This document shows positions 1 through 8,122 of a stretch of 64,000 nucleotides of DNA, in pieces; the stretch's first letter is position 1; every line of letters starts with the position of its first letter. The DNA comes from Mesorhizobium ciceri WSM4083. Lineage in GTDB: Bacteria; Pseudomonadota; Alphaproteobacteria; Rhizobiales; Rhizobiaceae. The DNA is taken from positions 183 through 64,182 of the forward strand of contig NZ_JAFG01000015.1 in assembly GCF_000519305.1 (NCBI RefSeq), in the 5' to 3' direction. The notes under the pieces are model-generated. The model was not told where the DNA came from and made no database searches. It saw only the letters and a list, made by a program, of their open reading frames with translations. The translations under genes and the position numbers were made by a program.

Positions 1-230
1 AGCAGCACTTCGGGAACGAACAGGATGCCGTCGCGGAAATCCTCGCCGACGATGCGCATGCCTTCGACCAGCGCTTCCGTCAGCACTTTATAGGGCACCC
101 AGCCGCGCTCGAGCAGGATGTTGGTGCCTTCCTCGATCTCTTCCTTCAGCCCGTCATAGAGATCGTCGTGCATCTGCTGCACCAACTCGTCGTCGGAAAG
201 TTCAGAAAGGATGATCTCGTCGTCGGACAT
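1..230 (-). CDS. Corrinoid (B12-binding) methyltransferase partner protein, N-terminal part
   Basis: The gene runs off the left edge; 76 complete codons are visible from an ATG at 230. The visible part is acidic at the start and then has the helical cap of corrinoid proteins of the MtbC/MttC/MtgC type, with a GWVPYKVLTEALVEGM stretch and then the FVPEVLL motif that precedes the cobalamin fold in this family. The His of the B12-binding DxHxxG motif would lie beyond the edge. Such proteins carry the methyl group from an MttB-type enzyme to a second methyltransferase. It lies downstream of the MttB-family gene and the solute-binding protein on the same strand, which supports one operon. Partial because of the window edge, not because the gene is broken. 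Confidence 0.8.
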   Translation of the reverse strand, partial: MSDDEIILSELSDDELVQQMHDDLYDGLKEEIEEGTNILLERGWVPYKVLTEALVEGMRIVGEDFRDGILFVPEVL

Positions 231-265
231 TTTTGCCTGTGCCAATTGCTTGTCAGTGACTACGG

Positions 266-298
266 GCCGCCGGCACTTTTTGTCAGAATGCCGGCGGC
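266..298 (-). terminator. Intercistronic hairpin between binding-protein and corrinoid genes
   Basis: A perfect 10-bp inverted repeat (GCCGCCGGCA and TGCCGGCGGC) encloses a 13-nt loop in the 95-bp gap between the binding-protein stop and the corrinoid-protein start. There is no clear U tract on the minus strand, so it is more likely an mRNA-stabilising or attenuating hairpin, as often found after binding-protein genes, than a full terminator. Confidence 0.55.
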
Positions 299-325
299 TA
301 TTGCTTGCAAGTCTCGGGAGTTAAA

Positions 326-1975
326 TCAGGCGTCCAGCCAGACGTTTTGGAAATCCATTTCGTAAGTCTGGTGCATTCCGTAGTTCTTCACCTTCTTGCT
401 CATGTGGCAGTAGAGCTTCTGCCAGAACGGCTGGATGATGACGCCGGAATCCTGCAGGATCTGCTCGACGTCCTTCATGACCTCCTTGCGCTTGGCAGGA
501 TCGGCCAGCGAGAGCGCCTGCTTGAGCTTGGCGTCGAAATCCGGGTTGGCATAGGCCGTTTCGTTCCACGCCTCGCCCGAGCGATAGCCGAGTGCAAGCA
601 CCTGGACGCCCAGCGGCCGCATATACCAGATGGTCATCGAGTATGGATACTTCGTCCAGTCGTTCCAGAAGGTCGAGCCCGGCAGCACGGTGCGCTTCAC
701 CTTGATGCCGGCATCGCGCAGCTGGCCGGCGATCGCATCGCCGGTGTTCTTCTGCCATTCGTCCTCGACGGTGATCAGCTCGTGCTCGAAGTCGGCTTGC
801 CCGGCATCCGCCATCAGCTTCTTGGCGGCGGCGGCATCGCGTGTCTTCTTGGGCAGCGGATAGTATTCGGGATGGATGGGCGCGACGTGGTGGTTCTCGC
901 CGACCGTGCCGAGCCCGGCGTAGCCGAGTTGCATGACGGCATTGTTGTCGACGGCCATCTGCAGCGCATTGCGCACCCGCTGGTCGTCATAGGGCTTGTG
1001 GGTGATGTTGGTGCGGGCAACGAGCGTGGTCGCCGTTGCCACCTCCGATTTCACCAGATCCATCTTGTCGAGGGCGTCGATGAAGTCGGCCGGCGTTTCG
1101 AAATCGAGGTCGATCTCGCCGGACTCGAAGGCATTCAGCGTGGCGTTGAAGTCGGTGCCGTAGTCGATGAACTCGACACCGTCGAGCGGCGTTTCGCCAC
1201 CCCACCACTTGCCGTTCTCGCGACGCTTGACGACCGCCTTCGTACCCACCGCATAGGACACCAGTTCGAAGGGTCCGGTACCGATCGGCTTCTTGACCGG
1301 GTCGGCGCCATCCTTGTCGAAGTCGCGATGCACGACCAGCGCCGGATAGTCGGTGAAGCCCGGTATGATCGCAATGTCGGGTTCGGACAGCTTCAGCTTG
1401 ACCGTGAGGTCATCGACCTTGGTGATGGCGCCATCCTTGGCCTTGCCGGTCTTTGTGTCGATCAGCGCGCCGACGCGTGCCGCCATGGAATTACCGGAAG
1501 CACCCTTCTCGCACCAGCGGTTCAGATTGGAGACCACGTCATCGGCGTTGAAGGCATCGCCATTGTTCCAGGTGATGCCTTTGCGCAGATGCAGTGTGTA
1601 TTCGGTGGCGTCGTCATTGACGTCCCAGCTTTCGAGCAGGACCGGCTCGAACGTGAATTGGTGCGTGTAGCGGACGAGCGGCTCCAGCCAACTGCGGGTG
1701 ACGTTTGCCATCTCGGTCCAGTCATAGGTGCGCGGATCCTTCTGTGCCTTGACCGACATTGCGACACGCAGCGTTCCACCCTTTTTCGGCTCATCGGCCC
1801 GGGCTTTTGTCGGTGCGGCAAGGCCGATCATGCCATAGGCGAGAGCCGTCGAGGCGCCGAAGGCGCTGGCCAGCGCCAGGAATTCGCGCCGGTCCATGCG
1901 GCCTGCTCGCGTCTCTTCCGCCATCGCCTCGATAGCGCCCGGCACGCGATCGCCATTGCTTCTGAAGAATGTCAT
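326..1975 (-). CDS. ABC transporter substrate-binding protein, SBP_bac_5 (peptide/nickel type), Tat-exported
   Basis: A 549-residue extracytoplasmic solute-binding protein of family 5. I chose the ATG at 1975 because a GGGAG ribosome site lies just upstream; an ATG at 2023 overlaps the stop of the methyltransferase gene but would add 16 very basic residues. The N terminus has a twin-arginine-like signal (MDRREFLALASAFG, then a hydrophobic stretch and an APTKARA cleavage region), so Tat export is likely. After it come KKGGTLRVAMSV and the family-typical TLHLRKGITWNNGDAFNADDVV and GTGPFELVSY segments. No permease or ATPase gene is visible, but they could lie beyond the left edge. Its place between an MttB-family gene and a corrinoid protein suggests that it captures the methylated substrate (inference). 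The ligand cannot be read from sequence. Confidence 0.9.
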   Translation of the reverse strand: MTFFRSNGDRVPGAIEAMAEETRAGRMDRREFLALASAFGASTALAYGMIGLAAPTKARADEPKKGGTLRVAMSVKAQKDPRTYDWTEMANVTRSWLEPLVRYTHQFTFEPVLLESWDVNDDATEYTLHLRKGITWNNGDAFNADDVVSNLNRWCEKGASGNSMAARVGALIDTKTGKAKDGAITKVDDLTVKLKLSEPDIAIIPGFTDYPALVVHRDFDKDGADPVKKPIGTGPFELVSYAVGTKAVVKRRENGKWWGGETPLDGVEFIDYGTDFNATLNAFESGEIDLDFETPADFIDALDKMDLVKSEVATATTLVARTNITHKPYDDQRVRNALQMAVDNNAVMQLGYAGLGTVGENHHVAPIHPEYYPLPKKTRDAAAAKKLMADAGQADFEHELITVEDEWQKNTGDAIAGQLRDAGIKVKRTVLPGSTFWNDWTKYPYSMTIWYMRPLGVQVLALGYRSGEAWNETAYANPDFDAKLKQALSLADPAKRKEVMKDVEQILQDSGVIIQPFWQKLYCHMSKKVKNYGMHQTYEMDFQNVWLDA

Positions 1976-2019
1976 TTTTTTCTCCCTTTTTTGTTCCCGT
2001 TCGTTGTTCGTCCGTCGCG

Positions 2020-3570
2020 TCAACTGACGCTGTTTGGTAGCGCCTCCTCGCGCCGCGCAATGAAATCCGTCAGCCCGTCGGCGATGCCCTCGTCGAGCTT
2101 CGGCTCCTCATAATCGGCCAGCATGTTGCGCGCTTTCTCGCGACCGCGCGTGTCGTGGTCCTTTGCGCCTTCGGCCTTCCACTGCTCGTACGAATTGAAG
2201 TCCATGATGCTGGGCATGAAGAAAGCGGACTCGAAATGCTCGAGCGTGTGCTTGGTGCCGAGAAAATGGCCCTGCGGGCCCACCTCGCGGACAGCCGCCA
2301 TCGCCTCCTTGAAATCGTCGAACGGCAACCCGCCGGCATATTTGTACCAGCCGACGAGCTGTTCGCAGTCGGTAGCGAATTTCGAATAGCCGCAGCTCAA
2401 GCCGGCCTCGAGCCATCCGGCGGAATGCCAGATGTAGTTGGCGCCGGAAAGGATGGCGGCATGCATCAGCATGTTCGACTCGTAGCCCGCCTGGGCGTCG
2501 TTCAGCTTCGATCCGACATGGAATCCGGAGGTGCGCCATGGCAGCCGGTATTTGCGCGCCAGCGCGCCCATCAGATACATCATCTGCGCCGCCTCCGGCG
2601 TGCCGCCCATGGGAGCACCGGTCTTCATGTCCACAGTGACCATGAACTGTCCGTAGATCTGCGGTGACCCCGGGCGCAGCAGTTGCGTGAAGGCGACGCC
2701 GGCCAGCGCTTCCGCATTGACCTGCGCCACCGCGCCGACGGCGGAAGCCGAGGTCGAGGCGCCGCACAGTGCGAAGGGTGCGAGGATCAGCGGCTGGTTG
2801 CTGCGCGCATAGACCTTCATCGCATCCAGCATGGTGGCGTCCCACACCAGTGGCGAATTGCAGTTGGTGATCGACACCAGGACCGGGTTGTCGCGGACAT
2901 AGTCCTCGCCGAACACGATGCCTGCCATCGCCATCGTGTCTTCGGCGCGCTCCTTCGAGGTGACGATGCCCATGAACGGCTTGTCGGAATGCTTCAGTGC
3001 CGAATGGATGATGTGGAGGTGACGCTTCGGCACCGCAATTTCCATCGGCTCGCAGATGACCGAGCTCGACGAATGCAGCGCCGGCGCCATATAGGCGAGC
3101 TTGTGGAAATTGTTGAGGTCTTCAAGCGACCCGTAGCGCCTGTTGTTGTCGAGGTCGCGCACATAGGGCGCGCCATACATTGGCACGAAGATGGAGTTCT
3201 TGCCGCCGACGCGAACGGTACGTTCGGGGTTGCGGGCATTGAGGGTGAATTCCGGCGGGACCTTCGAGACCAACTCCATCAAGAGCGCACGGTCGATGCG
3301 GACGCGCGTCTCGGAGACATCGGCTCCCGCCGCTTTCCACAGGGCGATCGCCTCGTCGTCGCGGAACTCGCAGCCCACCTCTTCGAGGATCAACAGCGAT
3401 TCCTCGTGGATCAACTCCACCGCCTCGTCAGGGACCATCTGATAGGTGGGGATCTGGCGCACCAGCGTCGGGAACGAGACCATGGGCGCGCCTCGTATCG
3501 CCTTGCGCCCCAGGCGGCCGCCGCTTCTGCGATTTGCGTGTTCGGTCACGGCAACGGCCGGTGCATTCAT
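2020..3570 (-). CDS. MttB-family (trimethylamine methyltransferase-like) corrinoid-dependent methyltransferase, non-pyrrolysine type
   Basis: A 516-residue COG5598/MttB-family protein. Family segments are visible: EVGCEFRDDEA near the N terminus, NPERTVRVGG, PMYGAPYVRDLD, an ITNCNSPLVWD segment, and WRTSGFHVGSKLNDAQAGYES followed by GANYIWHSAGWLEAGLSCGY. The frame is open throughout with no internal TAG, so this is the form without pyrrolysine. Characterised relatives of that form demethylate glycine betaine, proline betaine or carnitine and pass the methyl group to a corrinoid protein. The ATG at 3570 has a GGAGG site about 10 bases upstream. Its TGA lies at the ATG of a possible longer start of the binding-protein gene, indicating coupling. 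The divergent LysR gene is the likely regulator. Substrate unknown; a trimethylamine role is unlikely. Confidence 0.9.
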   Translation of the reverse strand: MNAPAVAVTEHANRRSGGRLGRKAIRGAPMVSFPTLVRQIPTYQMVPDEAVELIHEESLLILEEVGCEFRDDEAIALWKAAGADVSETRVRIDRALLMELVSKVPPEFTLNARNPERTVRVGGKNSIFVPMYGAPYVRDLDNNRRYGSLEDLNNFHKLAYMAPALHSSSSVICEPMEIAVPKRHLHIIHSALKHSDKPFMGIVTSKERAEDTMAMAGIVFGEDYVRDNPVLVSITNCNSPLVWDATMLDAMKVYARSNQPLILAPFALCGASTSASAVGAVAQVNAEALAGVAFTQLLRPGSPQIYGQFMVTVDMKTGAPMGGTPEAAQMMYLMGALARKYRLPWRTSGFHVGSKLNDAQAGYESNMLMHAAILSGANYIWHSAGWLEAGLSCGYSKFATDCEQLVGWYKYAGGLPFDDFKEAMAAVREVGPQGHFLGTKHTLEHFESAFFMPSIMDFNSYEQWKAEGAKDHDTRGREKARNMLADYEEPKLDEGIADGLTDFIARREEALPNSVS

Positions 3571-3661
3571 GGCAACTCATCCTCCAACTGCCCGTCAACT
3601 TAGCGAGACGAAATGTAGCTGTGACGCTGGAAAATCCTGATCTCTTGTATAAACTCTCCTT

Positions 3662-4564
3662 ATGCGAAGCCTGCGCCATCTCCTGCCCTCCGCCGGCAGC
3701 CTGATCGTCTTCGAGGCGGCCGGCCGGCTGTCGAGCTTCACCGCAGCCGGGCGCGAGCTCGGCATGACGCAAGCGGCTGTGTCCTACGCCGTGCGTGGGC
3801 TGGAGGAACAGCTGGGAGCCCAGCTATTCCAGCGCCGCCACCGCCAGGTCATCCTCACCGAGGCCGGCGAGCGCTTTCACGCCGATGTCTCGCTCGGGCT
3901 GTCGCATATCCGCAAGTCGGCGGAAGATCTGCGCCTGCAGGCGAGTGGCGGTCATGTGACGCTGGCCGCCTCGACCGCCTTCGGCTCGTTCTGGATGATG
4001 CCACGCCTGCAGCAATTCCGCGACGAACTGCCGGGCGTTGATCTGCGCATCCAGACCGCCGACCGCGACCTCGACATCATCGCCGAGGGCATCCCGCTCG
4101 GCGTGCGCGGCGGCGTGCCGCGCGGCTGGCCGGATTATCATTCGCTGTTGCTTGCCGACGAGGAGATCTTCCCGGTGGCGGGCCCCAGTTATCTGGCGAA
4201 GTTTGGGTTGCCGGAGACCGTCGCTGAACTTGCCATGCACCGGCTGATCCATCTCGAGGAGCCCTACCGCGAGGCCCCGAACTGGGACGAATGGTTCGCG
4301 GCAGCCGGAACCAGCCTCCGTAATGCCGAGCGCGGGTTGCGCATCAATGACTATGCCTTGGTGATTCAGGCGGTCATGGAGGGACAAGGCATCTCGCTCG
4401 GCTGGCGGCATCTGGTCGAGCGCCTCGTGGCATCAGGACTGTTGGTGCCGGTGACGGATCATGTGCTGAGGACCGGCATCGGATTCTACGTCATCTGGCC
4501 AAAAAACCGGGAGCTCAGCGACAACGCCCGCAAGGTGCGCGACTGGCTGGCGGAGCAGGCATAG
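3662..4564 (+). CDS. LysR-family regulator (GcvA-like), likely controller of the methyltransferase operon
   Basis: A 300-residue LysR-type transcriptional regulator. Residues about 8-65 form the winged helix (SSFTAAGRELGMTQAAVSYAVRGLEEQLGAQLF), followed by a type 2 periplasmic-binding-like effector domain whose FGSFWMMPRLQQF start and RGGVPRGWPDYHS loop are typical of the GcvA subgroup. It is divergent from the MttB-family gene with 91 bp between the starts, the usual arrangement for a LysR protein acting on its neighbour. A TATAAA-like -10 lies near 3648-3653. The effector is presumably the methylated substrate or a product of it (inference). Confidence 0.9.
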   Translation: MRSLRHLLPSAGSLIVFEAAGRLSSFTAAGRELGMTQAAVSYAVRGLEEQLGAQLFQRRHRQVILTEAGERFHADVSLGLSHIRKSAEDLRLQASGGHVTLAASTAFGSFWMMPRLQQFRDELPGVDLRIQTADRDLDIIAEGIPLGVRGGVPRGWPDYHSLLLADEEIFPVAGPSYLAKFGLPETVAELAMHRLIHLEEPYREAPNWDEWFAAAGTSLRNAERGLRINDYALVIQAVMEGQGISLGWRHLVERLVASGLLVPVTDHVLRTGIGFYVIWPKNRELSDNARKVRDWLAEQA

Positions 4565-4638
4565 GCCGTTTTCCACTGATCCACCGCCAGCGCAATTCTG
4601 CCCCTCCCGCGCGACGCGAATCCGCCTATAGTGCCGCC

Positions 4639-6504
4639 ATGCCCATCCGCCAGCTTTCCGAAACGATGATCAACCAGATCGCCGCCGGCGAAGTCATCGA
4701 GCGTCCGGCGAGCGTGGTCAAAGAACTGGTCGAGAATGCGCTCGATGCCGGGGCTTCGCGCGTCGAGATCGTCACGGCCGGCGGCGGGCTGAACCTGATC
4801 CGCGTCACCGATGACGGCTCCGGCATTCCCGAACGGGAGCTGGCGCTGGCGATCGCACGTCACTGCACCTCCAAGCTCACCGAGGATATCAACGACATCC
4901 GTTCGCTGGGCTTCCGCGGCGAAGCGCTGCCGTCGATCGGCTCGGTGTCGCGATTGTCGATCCGCTCGCGCACGGCAGCAAGCGACAGCGCCGCCGAGAT
5001 CGGCATCGAGGGTGGCCGCGTCCTGCCTGTCAGGCCGGCGGCGGCCAATCGCGGCACCACGGTCGAGGTGCGCGACCTGTTCTTCGCAACGCCGGCCCGA
5101 TTGAAGTTCATGAAGGGCGAGCGCGCCGAGAGCTCGGCCACCAGCGATGTGGTCAAGCGCATCGCCATCGCCTTCCCCGCCGTGCGCTTCACGCTGGCCG
5201 GCTCGGACCGCTCTATGCTGGAATTGCCGGCGGCGGATGACAGCGCGGCAGGCAGCCTGCGCCGTGTCGCCCAGGTGATGGGCGCCGATTTTCCCGACAA
5301 TTCCATTGCCATCGATGCGACACGTGATGGCGTGCATCTGACCGGCCACGTGTCGATCCCCTCCTTCACCCGCGCCAATGCGCTGCAGCAATATGCCTAT
5401 GTGAACGGCCGCCCGGTGCGCGACAAGCTGATCGCCGGCGCCATACGCGGCGCCTATGCCGACGTCCTGCCGCGTGACCGCCATGCGGTGACGGTGCTGT
5501 TCCTGACGCTCGACCCGGCCATCGTCGACGTCAATGTCCATCCAGCCAAGGCCGATGTACGCTTCCGCGATCCCGGCCTTGTGCGCGGACTGATCGTCGG
5601 CGCAATCCGACAGGCACTGGCCGATGCCGGCGTCCGCGCCGCCACCACGGGGGCCGCCGGCATGATGGCGGCGTTCCGGCCAGGGGCTACATCCTATGGC
5701 CACGGCAGCCCGGCAAACGGCCATCGCAGCTACGACGCGGCCTACCGCGCGTCGGTCTTCGATCCCGCCCGGTCGTCGCAGAGGCCGCTCGATATGGGTT
5801 TCGAGGGTGCGGACTTCGAGCAGCGCGGCTTGCGTGAAAACGAGCAAGCGGCTTTCGATGCCGGTCCGCTCGCCAGCGCCGATGCACGCGCAGGGCAGGA
5901 TGAAGCGGCCGAGACCTTGCTCGGCGCGGTGCTGGGCGCGGCGCGCGCCCAGGTGCATGAGAACTACATCGTCGCCCAGACCAGGGATTCGCTCATCATC
6001 GTCGACCAGCATGCGGCACATGAACGGCTGGTCTACGAGGCGCTGAAGAATGCGCTGCACTCGCGCCCGGTGCCCTCGCAGATGCTGCTTCTGCCCGAAA
6101 TCATCGACCTGCCGGAGGAGGACGCCGAGCGGCTTGCGCTGCATTCGGAAACGCTGGCCCGCTTCGGTCTCGGCATCGAGCGCTTCGGCCCCGGCGCCGT
6201 CGCGGTACGCGAGACGCCGTCGATGCTGGGCGAGACCAATGTCCAGCAATTGGTGCGCGACCTTGCCGACGAGATCGCCGACAACGATACGGTCGACACG
6301 CTGAAGGAGCGGCTGGACAAAATAGCCGCGACCATGGCCTGCCATGGCTCTGTGCGCTCCGGCCGCCTGCTCAAGGCCGAAGAGATGAACGCGCTGCTGC
6401 GGCAGATGGAGGCGACGCCCGGCTCGGGCACCTGCAACCACGGCCGCCCCACTTATATCGAACTCAAGCTGGCGGATATCGAACGGCTTTTCGGGCGGCG
6501 ATAG
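4639..6504 (+). CDS. mutL: DNA mismatch repair protein MutL
   Basis: A full-length 621-residue MutL. The N-terminal GHKL ATPase shows IAAGEVIERPASVVKELVENALDAGA, a DDGSGI motif and TSKLTEDINDIRSLGFRGEALPSI in pieces that match the family. The C-terminal domain carries DQHAAHERLVYE, which fits the DQHA(X)2E(X)4E metal site of endonuclease-type MutL, together with ACHGSVRSG and CNHGRPT near the end. This is therefore the nicking form expected in bacteria without MutH. The linker between the domains is low in complexity, as usual. The upstream ribosome site is weak. The gene is followed by a transporter relic on the opposite strand. Confidence 0.97.
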   Translation: MPIRQLSETMINQIAAGEVIERPASVVKELVENALDAGASRVEIVTAGGGLNLIRVTDDGSGIPERELALAIARHCTSKLTEDINDIRSLGFRGEALPSIGSVSRLSIRSRTAASDSAAEIGIEGGRVLPVRPAAANRGTTVEVRDLFFATPARLKFMKGERAESSATSDVVKRIAIAFPAVRFTLAGSDRSMLELPAADDSAAGSLRRVAQVMGADFPDNSIAIDATRDGVHLTGHVSIPSFTRANALQQYAYVNGRPVRDKLIAGAIRGAYADVLPRDRHAVTVLFLTLDPAIVDVNVHPAKADVRFRDPGLVRGLIVGAIRQALADAGVRAATTGAAGMMAAFRPGATSYGHGSPANGHRSYDAAYRASVFDPARSSQRPLDMGFEGADFEQRGLRENEQAAFDAGPLASADARAGQDEAAETLLGAVLGAARAQVHENYIVAQTRDSLIIVDQHAAHERLVYEALKNALHSRPVPSQMLLLPEIIDLPEEDAERLALHSETLARFGLGIERFGPGAVAVRETPSMLGETNVQQLVRDLADEIADNDTVDTLKERLDKIAATMACHGSVRSGRLLKAEEMNALLRQMEATPGSGTCNHGRPTYIELKLADIERLFGRR

Positions 6505-6540
6505 CCGCGTACGTATTGCGGGCCTGTCGCTTCGCCGCTC

Positions 6541-6779
6541 GTAGGTGCCGGTGTTGACCAGCAATGCCGAGACCACCCGCCCCGTTCGCCTGTGGGCGAA
6601 TGCCGCGCCGGCTCCACGCACCGCTGTTGCCAGAAGCGCGGCGGTCAGCAAATAGCGCGCCGCCGCCAGCAGTAGCGGAGGCACGTCATCGAGACCGAGC
6701 TAATCGCCGCCCAGGTCAGCCCCCAGATCGGCGACATCACCGCGAAGAAGGCGAAATTGCGAACCACCAGATTCGCCGT
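6541..6779 (-). pseudogene. EamA/DMT-family transporter relic, frameshifted and truncated
   Basis: Reading leftward from about 6779, one frame gives RNFAFFAVMSPIWGLTWAAI, the first helix of an EamA-type transporter, and then stops making sense. The next frame continues with LGLDDVPPLLLAAARYLLTA and VSALLVNTGTY, the following helices. The frames join at about 6701-6704, where ATT AGC TCG replaces an expected ATT AAG CTC, consistent with loss of a single A. The similarity ends after NTGTY, close to the end of mutL, so most of the transporter is gone. The relic overlaps nothing functional. An intact member of the same family lies at 8123-9016 but is a different, more diverged protein. Confidence 0.75.
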
Positions 6780-7106
6780 TCAGCGCAATCCCTGGCGATC
6801 GACAAGTATCCGGTGGATGTCGATCCGCTCCGGCAGTTCGATCAGGAACTCGGCATCACGGTCCAGATGATGGACTTTGGTCGGTTCGCCTTTGGTAAAG
6901 GCGGTCATCGCTTGCATGTCGGCCCAATACGAGATGGTTGTGAACCAGGTCTCGTCACCGCGGTCCTCGCGCAGCAATTGGACGCCAAGCGCTGTCTTCT
7001 CGAGGGGCGGAATACCCTTGGCACGCAGGTATGGCTCATAGGCGTCGGCAACGTCGCGGCGGGTGCGACCGCGCCAGATGCGCGCGATGGTCGGTTTGGT
7101 CGGCAT
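6780..7106 (-). CDS. Small dimeric alpha/beta-barrel protein, antibiotic-biosynthesis-monooxygenase-like
   Basis: A 108-residue protein with the IARIWRGRT start, a central YEPYLRAKGIPPLEKTALGV helix-strand pattern and FTTISYWADMQAM, which resembles the ABM/dimeric ferredoxin-like fold. The catalytic role is not readable; relatives include monooxygenases and stress proteins. An AAGGAG site lies just before the ATG at 7106. It sits 55 bp downstream of the alpha/beta hydrolase gene on the same strand, so the two are probably one transcript. Its 3' end abuts the transporter relic. Confident as a gene, tentative as a fold. Confidence 0.7.
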   Translation of the reverse strand: MPTKPTIARIWRGRTRRDVADAYEPYLRAKGIPPLEKTALGVQLLREDRGDETWFTTISYWADMQAMTAFTKGEPTKVHHLDRDAEFLIELPERIDIHRILVDRQGLR

Positions 7107-7161
7107 GAGGTTCTCCTTCAGTCAGGCGGACAGCAACTGAACATAGCGAACGCCGGCTGGG

Positions 7162-8037
7162 TCAGCCGTGAACACGAGCCAGGAAACCGCGGACCAGCGG
7201 CAGCGCGTCGTCGAAATGTGTCTCGAGCAGCCAATGACCCGCCCCTTCGATCAGATGCAGTTCCGCATCGGGCAGATCGCGATGATAGGCCCGTGCCGAC
7301 GCCGCGGGCATATAGCCATCCTCTGGCCCCCAAACGATCAGCGTCGGCGGATGGTGTTCACGCAAATAAGCCTGGTAGCGCGGAAACCAGGTGAGATTGG
7401 CTTCTAGCTTCTCCATCAGACCGACGGCGATCCGCCGACGAACCGGCGTGTTCATCAGTGGCCAGTGAAGGCTCCAGAGATCGGGCGGCACGCGCGTGGC
7501 GACGTCGTCAGCCACTTCCCCGATGAACTCGGCCCGGAACCCGTCCTCACTTACCGCGGCCTGGAGCGGACGGTGCTTGTCGGGCGTCTTGTCGGTCCAC
7601 CAAGCCGTGATCGTGGCGTATTTCGGACCAAGCACGTCCTCGTAGATGTCGCCGTTCTGGATAATCAGGGCGCTGATCCGCTCCGGGTGCGAGATCGCAT
7701 GCCGGAGTCCTATCTGCGAGCCATAATCATGCAGCCACAAGGCGTAGCGTTCGAGACCGAATTCACCGGCAAGTTTGGAAAGCACGTCGGAATAGGCGTC
7801 GAAATCATAGCCAAAGGCGGCCGGATCTGGTGTGCCGCTGTATCCGAAGCCCGGCCAGTCGAATGCAATCGTTCGCCAGCGGTCGGCGAGCGCCGGCATC
7901 AGTCGGCGGAATTGGAACGAAGAGCAGGGATAGCCGTGCGGCAACAGCAAGACAGGTGCTTCTGGCGGCCCTGCCTCGCGATAGAAAATGGATAGATCAC
8001 CCAGTTGCATGCGTCGGTGCGTCGTTGCACCCGGCAT
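7162..8037 (-). CDS. Alpha/beta hydrolase, epoxide hydrolase/haloalkane dehalogenase-like
   Basis: A 291-residue alpha/beta hydrolase. The oxyanion motif HGYPCSSF is near residue 34. The nucleophile elbow reads LWLHDYGSQIG, so the nucleophile is Asp in the HDxG form used by epoxide hydrolases and haloalkane dehalogenases rather than Ser. The acid is probably in WGPEDGYMP and the catalytic His is in EGAGHWLLE near the C terminus. A GGGAGG site precedes the ATG at 8037. It is the first gene of a two-gene unit with the small barrel protein. The substrate is unknown; an ester hydrolase is less likely given the Asp. Confidence 0.85.
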   Translation of the reverse strand: MPGATTHRRMQLGDLSIFYREAGPPEAPVLLLPHGYPCSSFQFRRLMPALADRWRTIAFDWPGFGYSGTPDPAAFGYDFDAYSDVLSKLAGEFGLERYALWLHDYGSQIGLRHAISHPERISALIIQNGDIYEDVLGPKYATITAWWTDKTPDKHRPLQAAVSEDGFRAEFIGEVADDVATRVPPDLWSLHWPLMNTPVRRRIAVGLMEKLEANLTWFPRYQAYLREHHPPTLIVWGPEDGYMPAASARAYHRDLPDAELHLIEGAGHWLLETHFDDALPLVRGFLARVHG

Positions 8038-8122
8038 TCGGACCTCCCTCGAATAAACACCGGCTAAACGCGTTTGACCGAGGCATCGTTCCCGAATGAG
8101 GGAAGCGGACGGCCGGCAATAT

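Noticed and set aside
305..2113. 602-residue frame antisense to the binding-protein gene
   Set aside because: Shadow frame with no domain; the minus-strand protein has a signal peptide and family motifs.
2020..3570. Pyrrolysine-containing trimethylamine methyltransferase
   Set aside because: The frame has no internal TAG and no pylTSBCD genes are in view, so this is the non-pyrrolysine branch of the family.
4486..6684. 732-residue open frame on the minus strand over mutL
   Set aside because: It is antisense to clear MutL and has no domain; only its first about 50 residues are meaningful, as the EamA relic.
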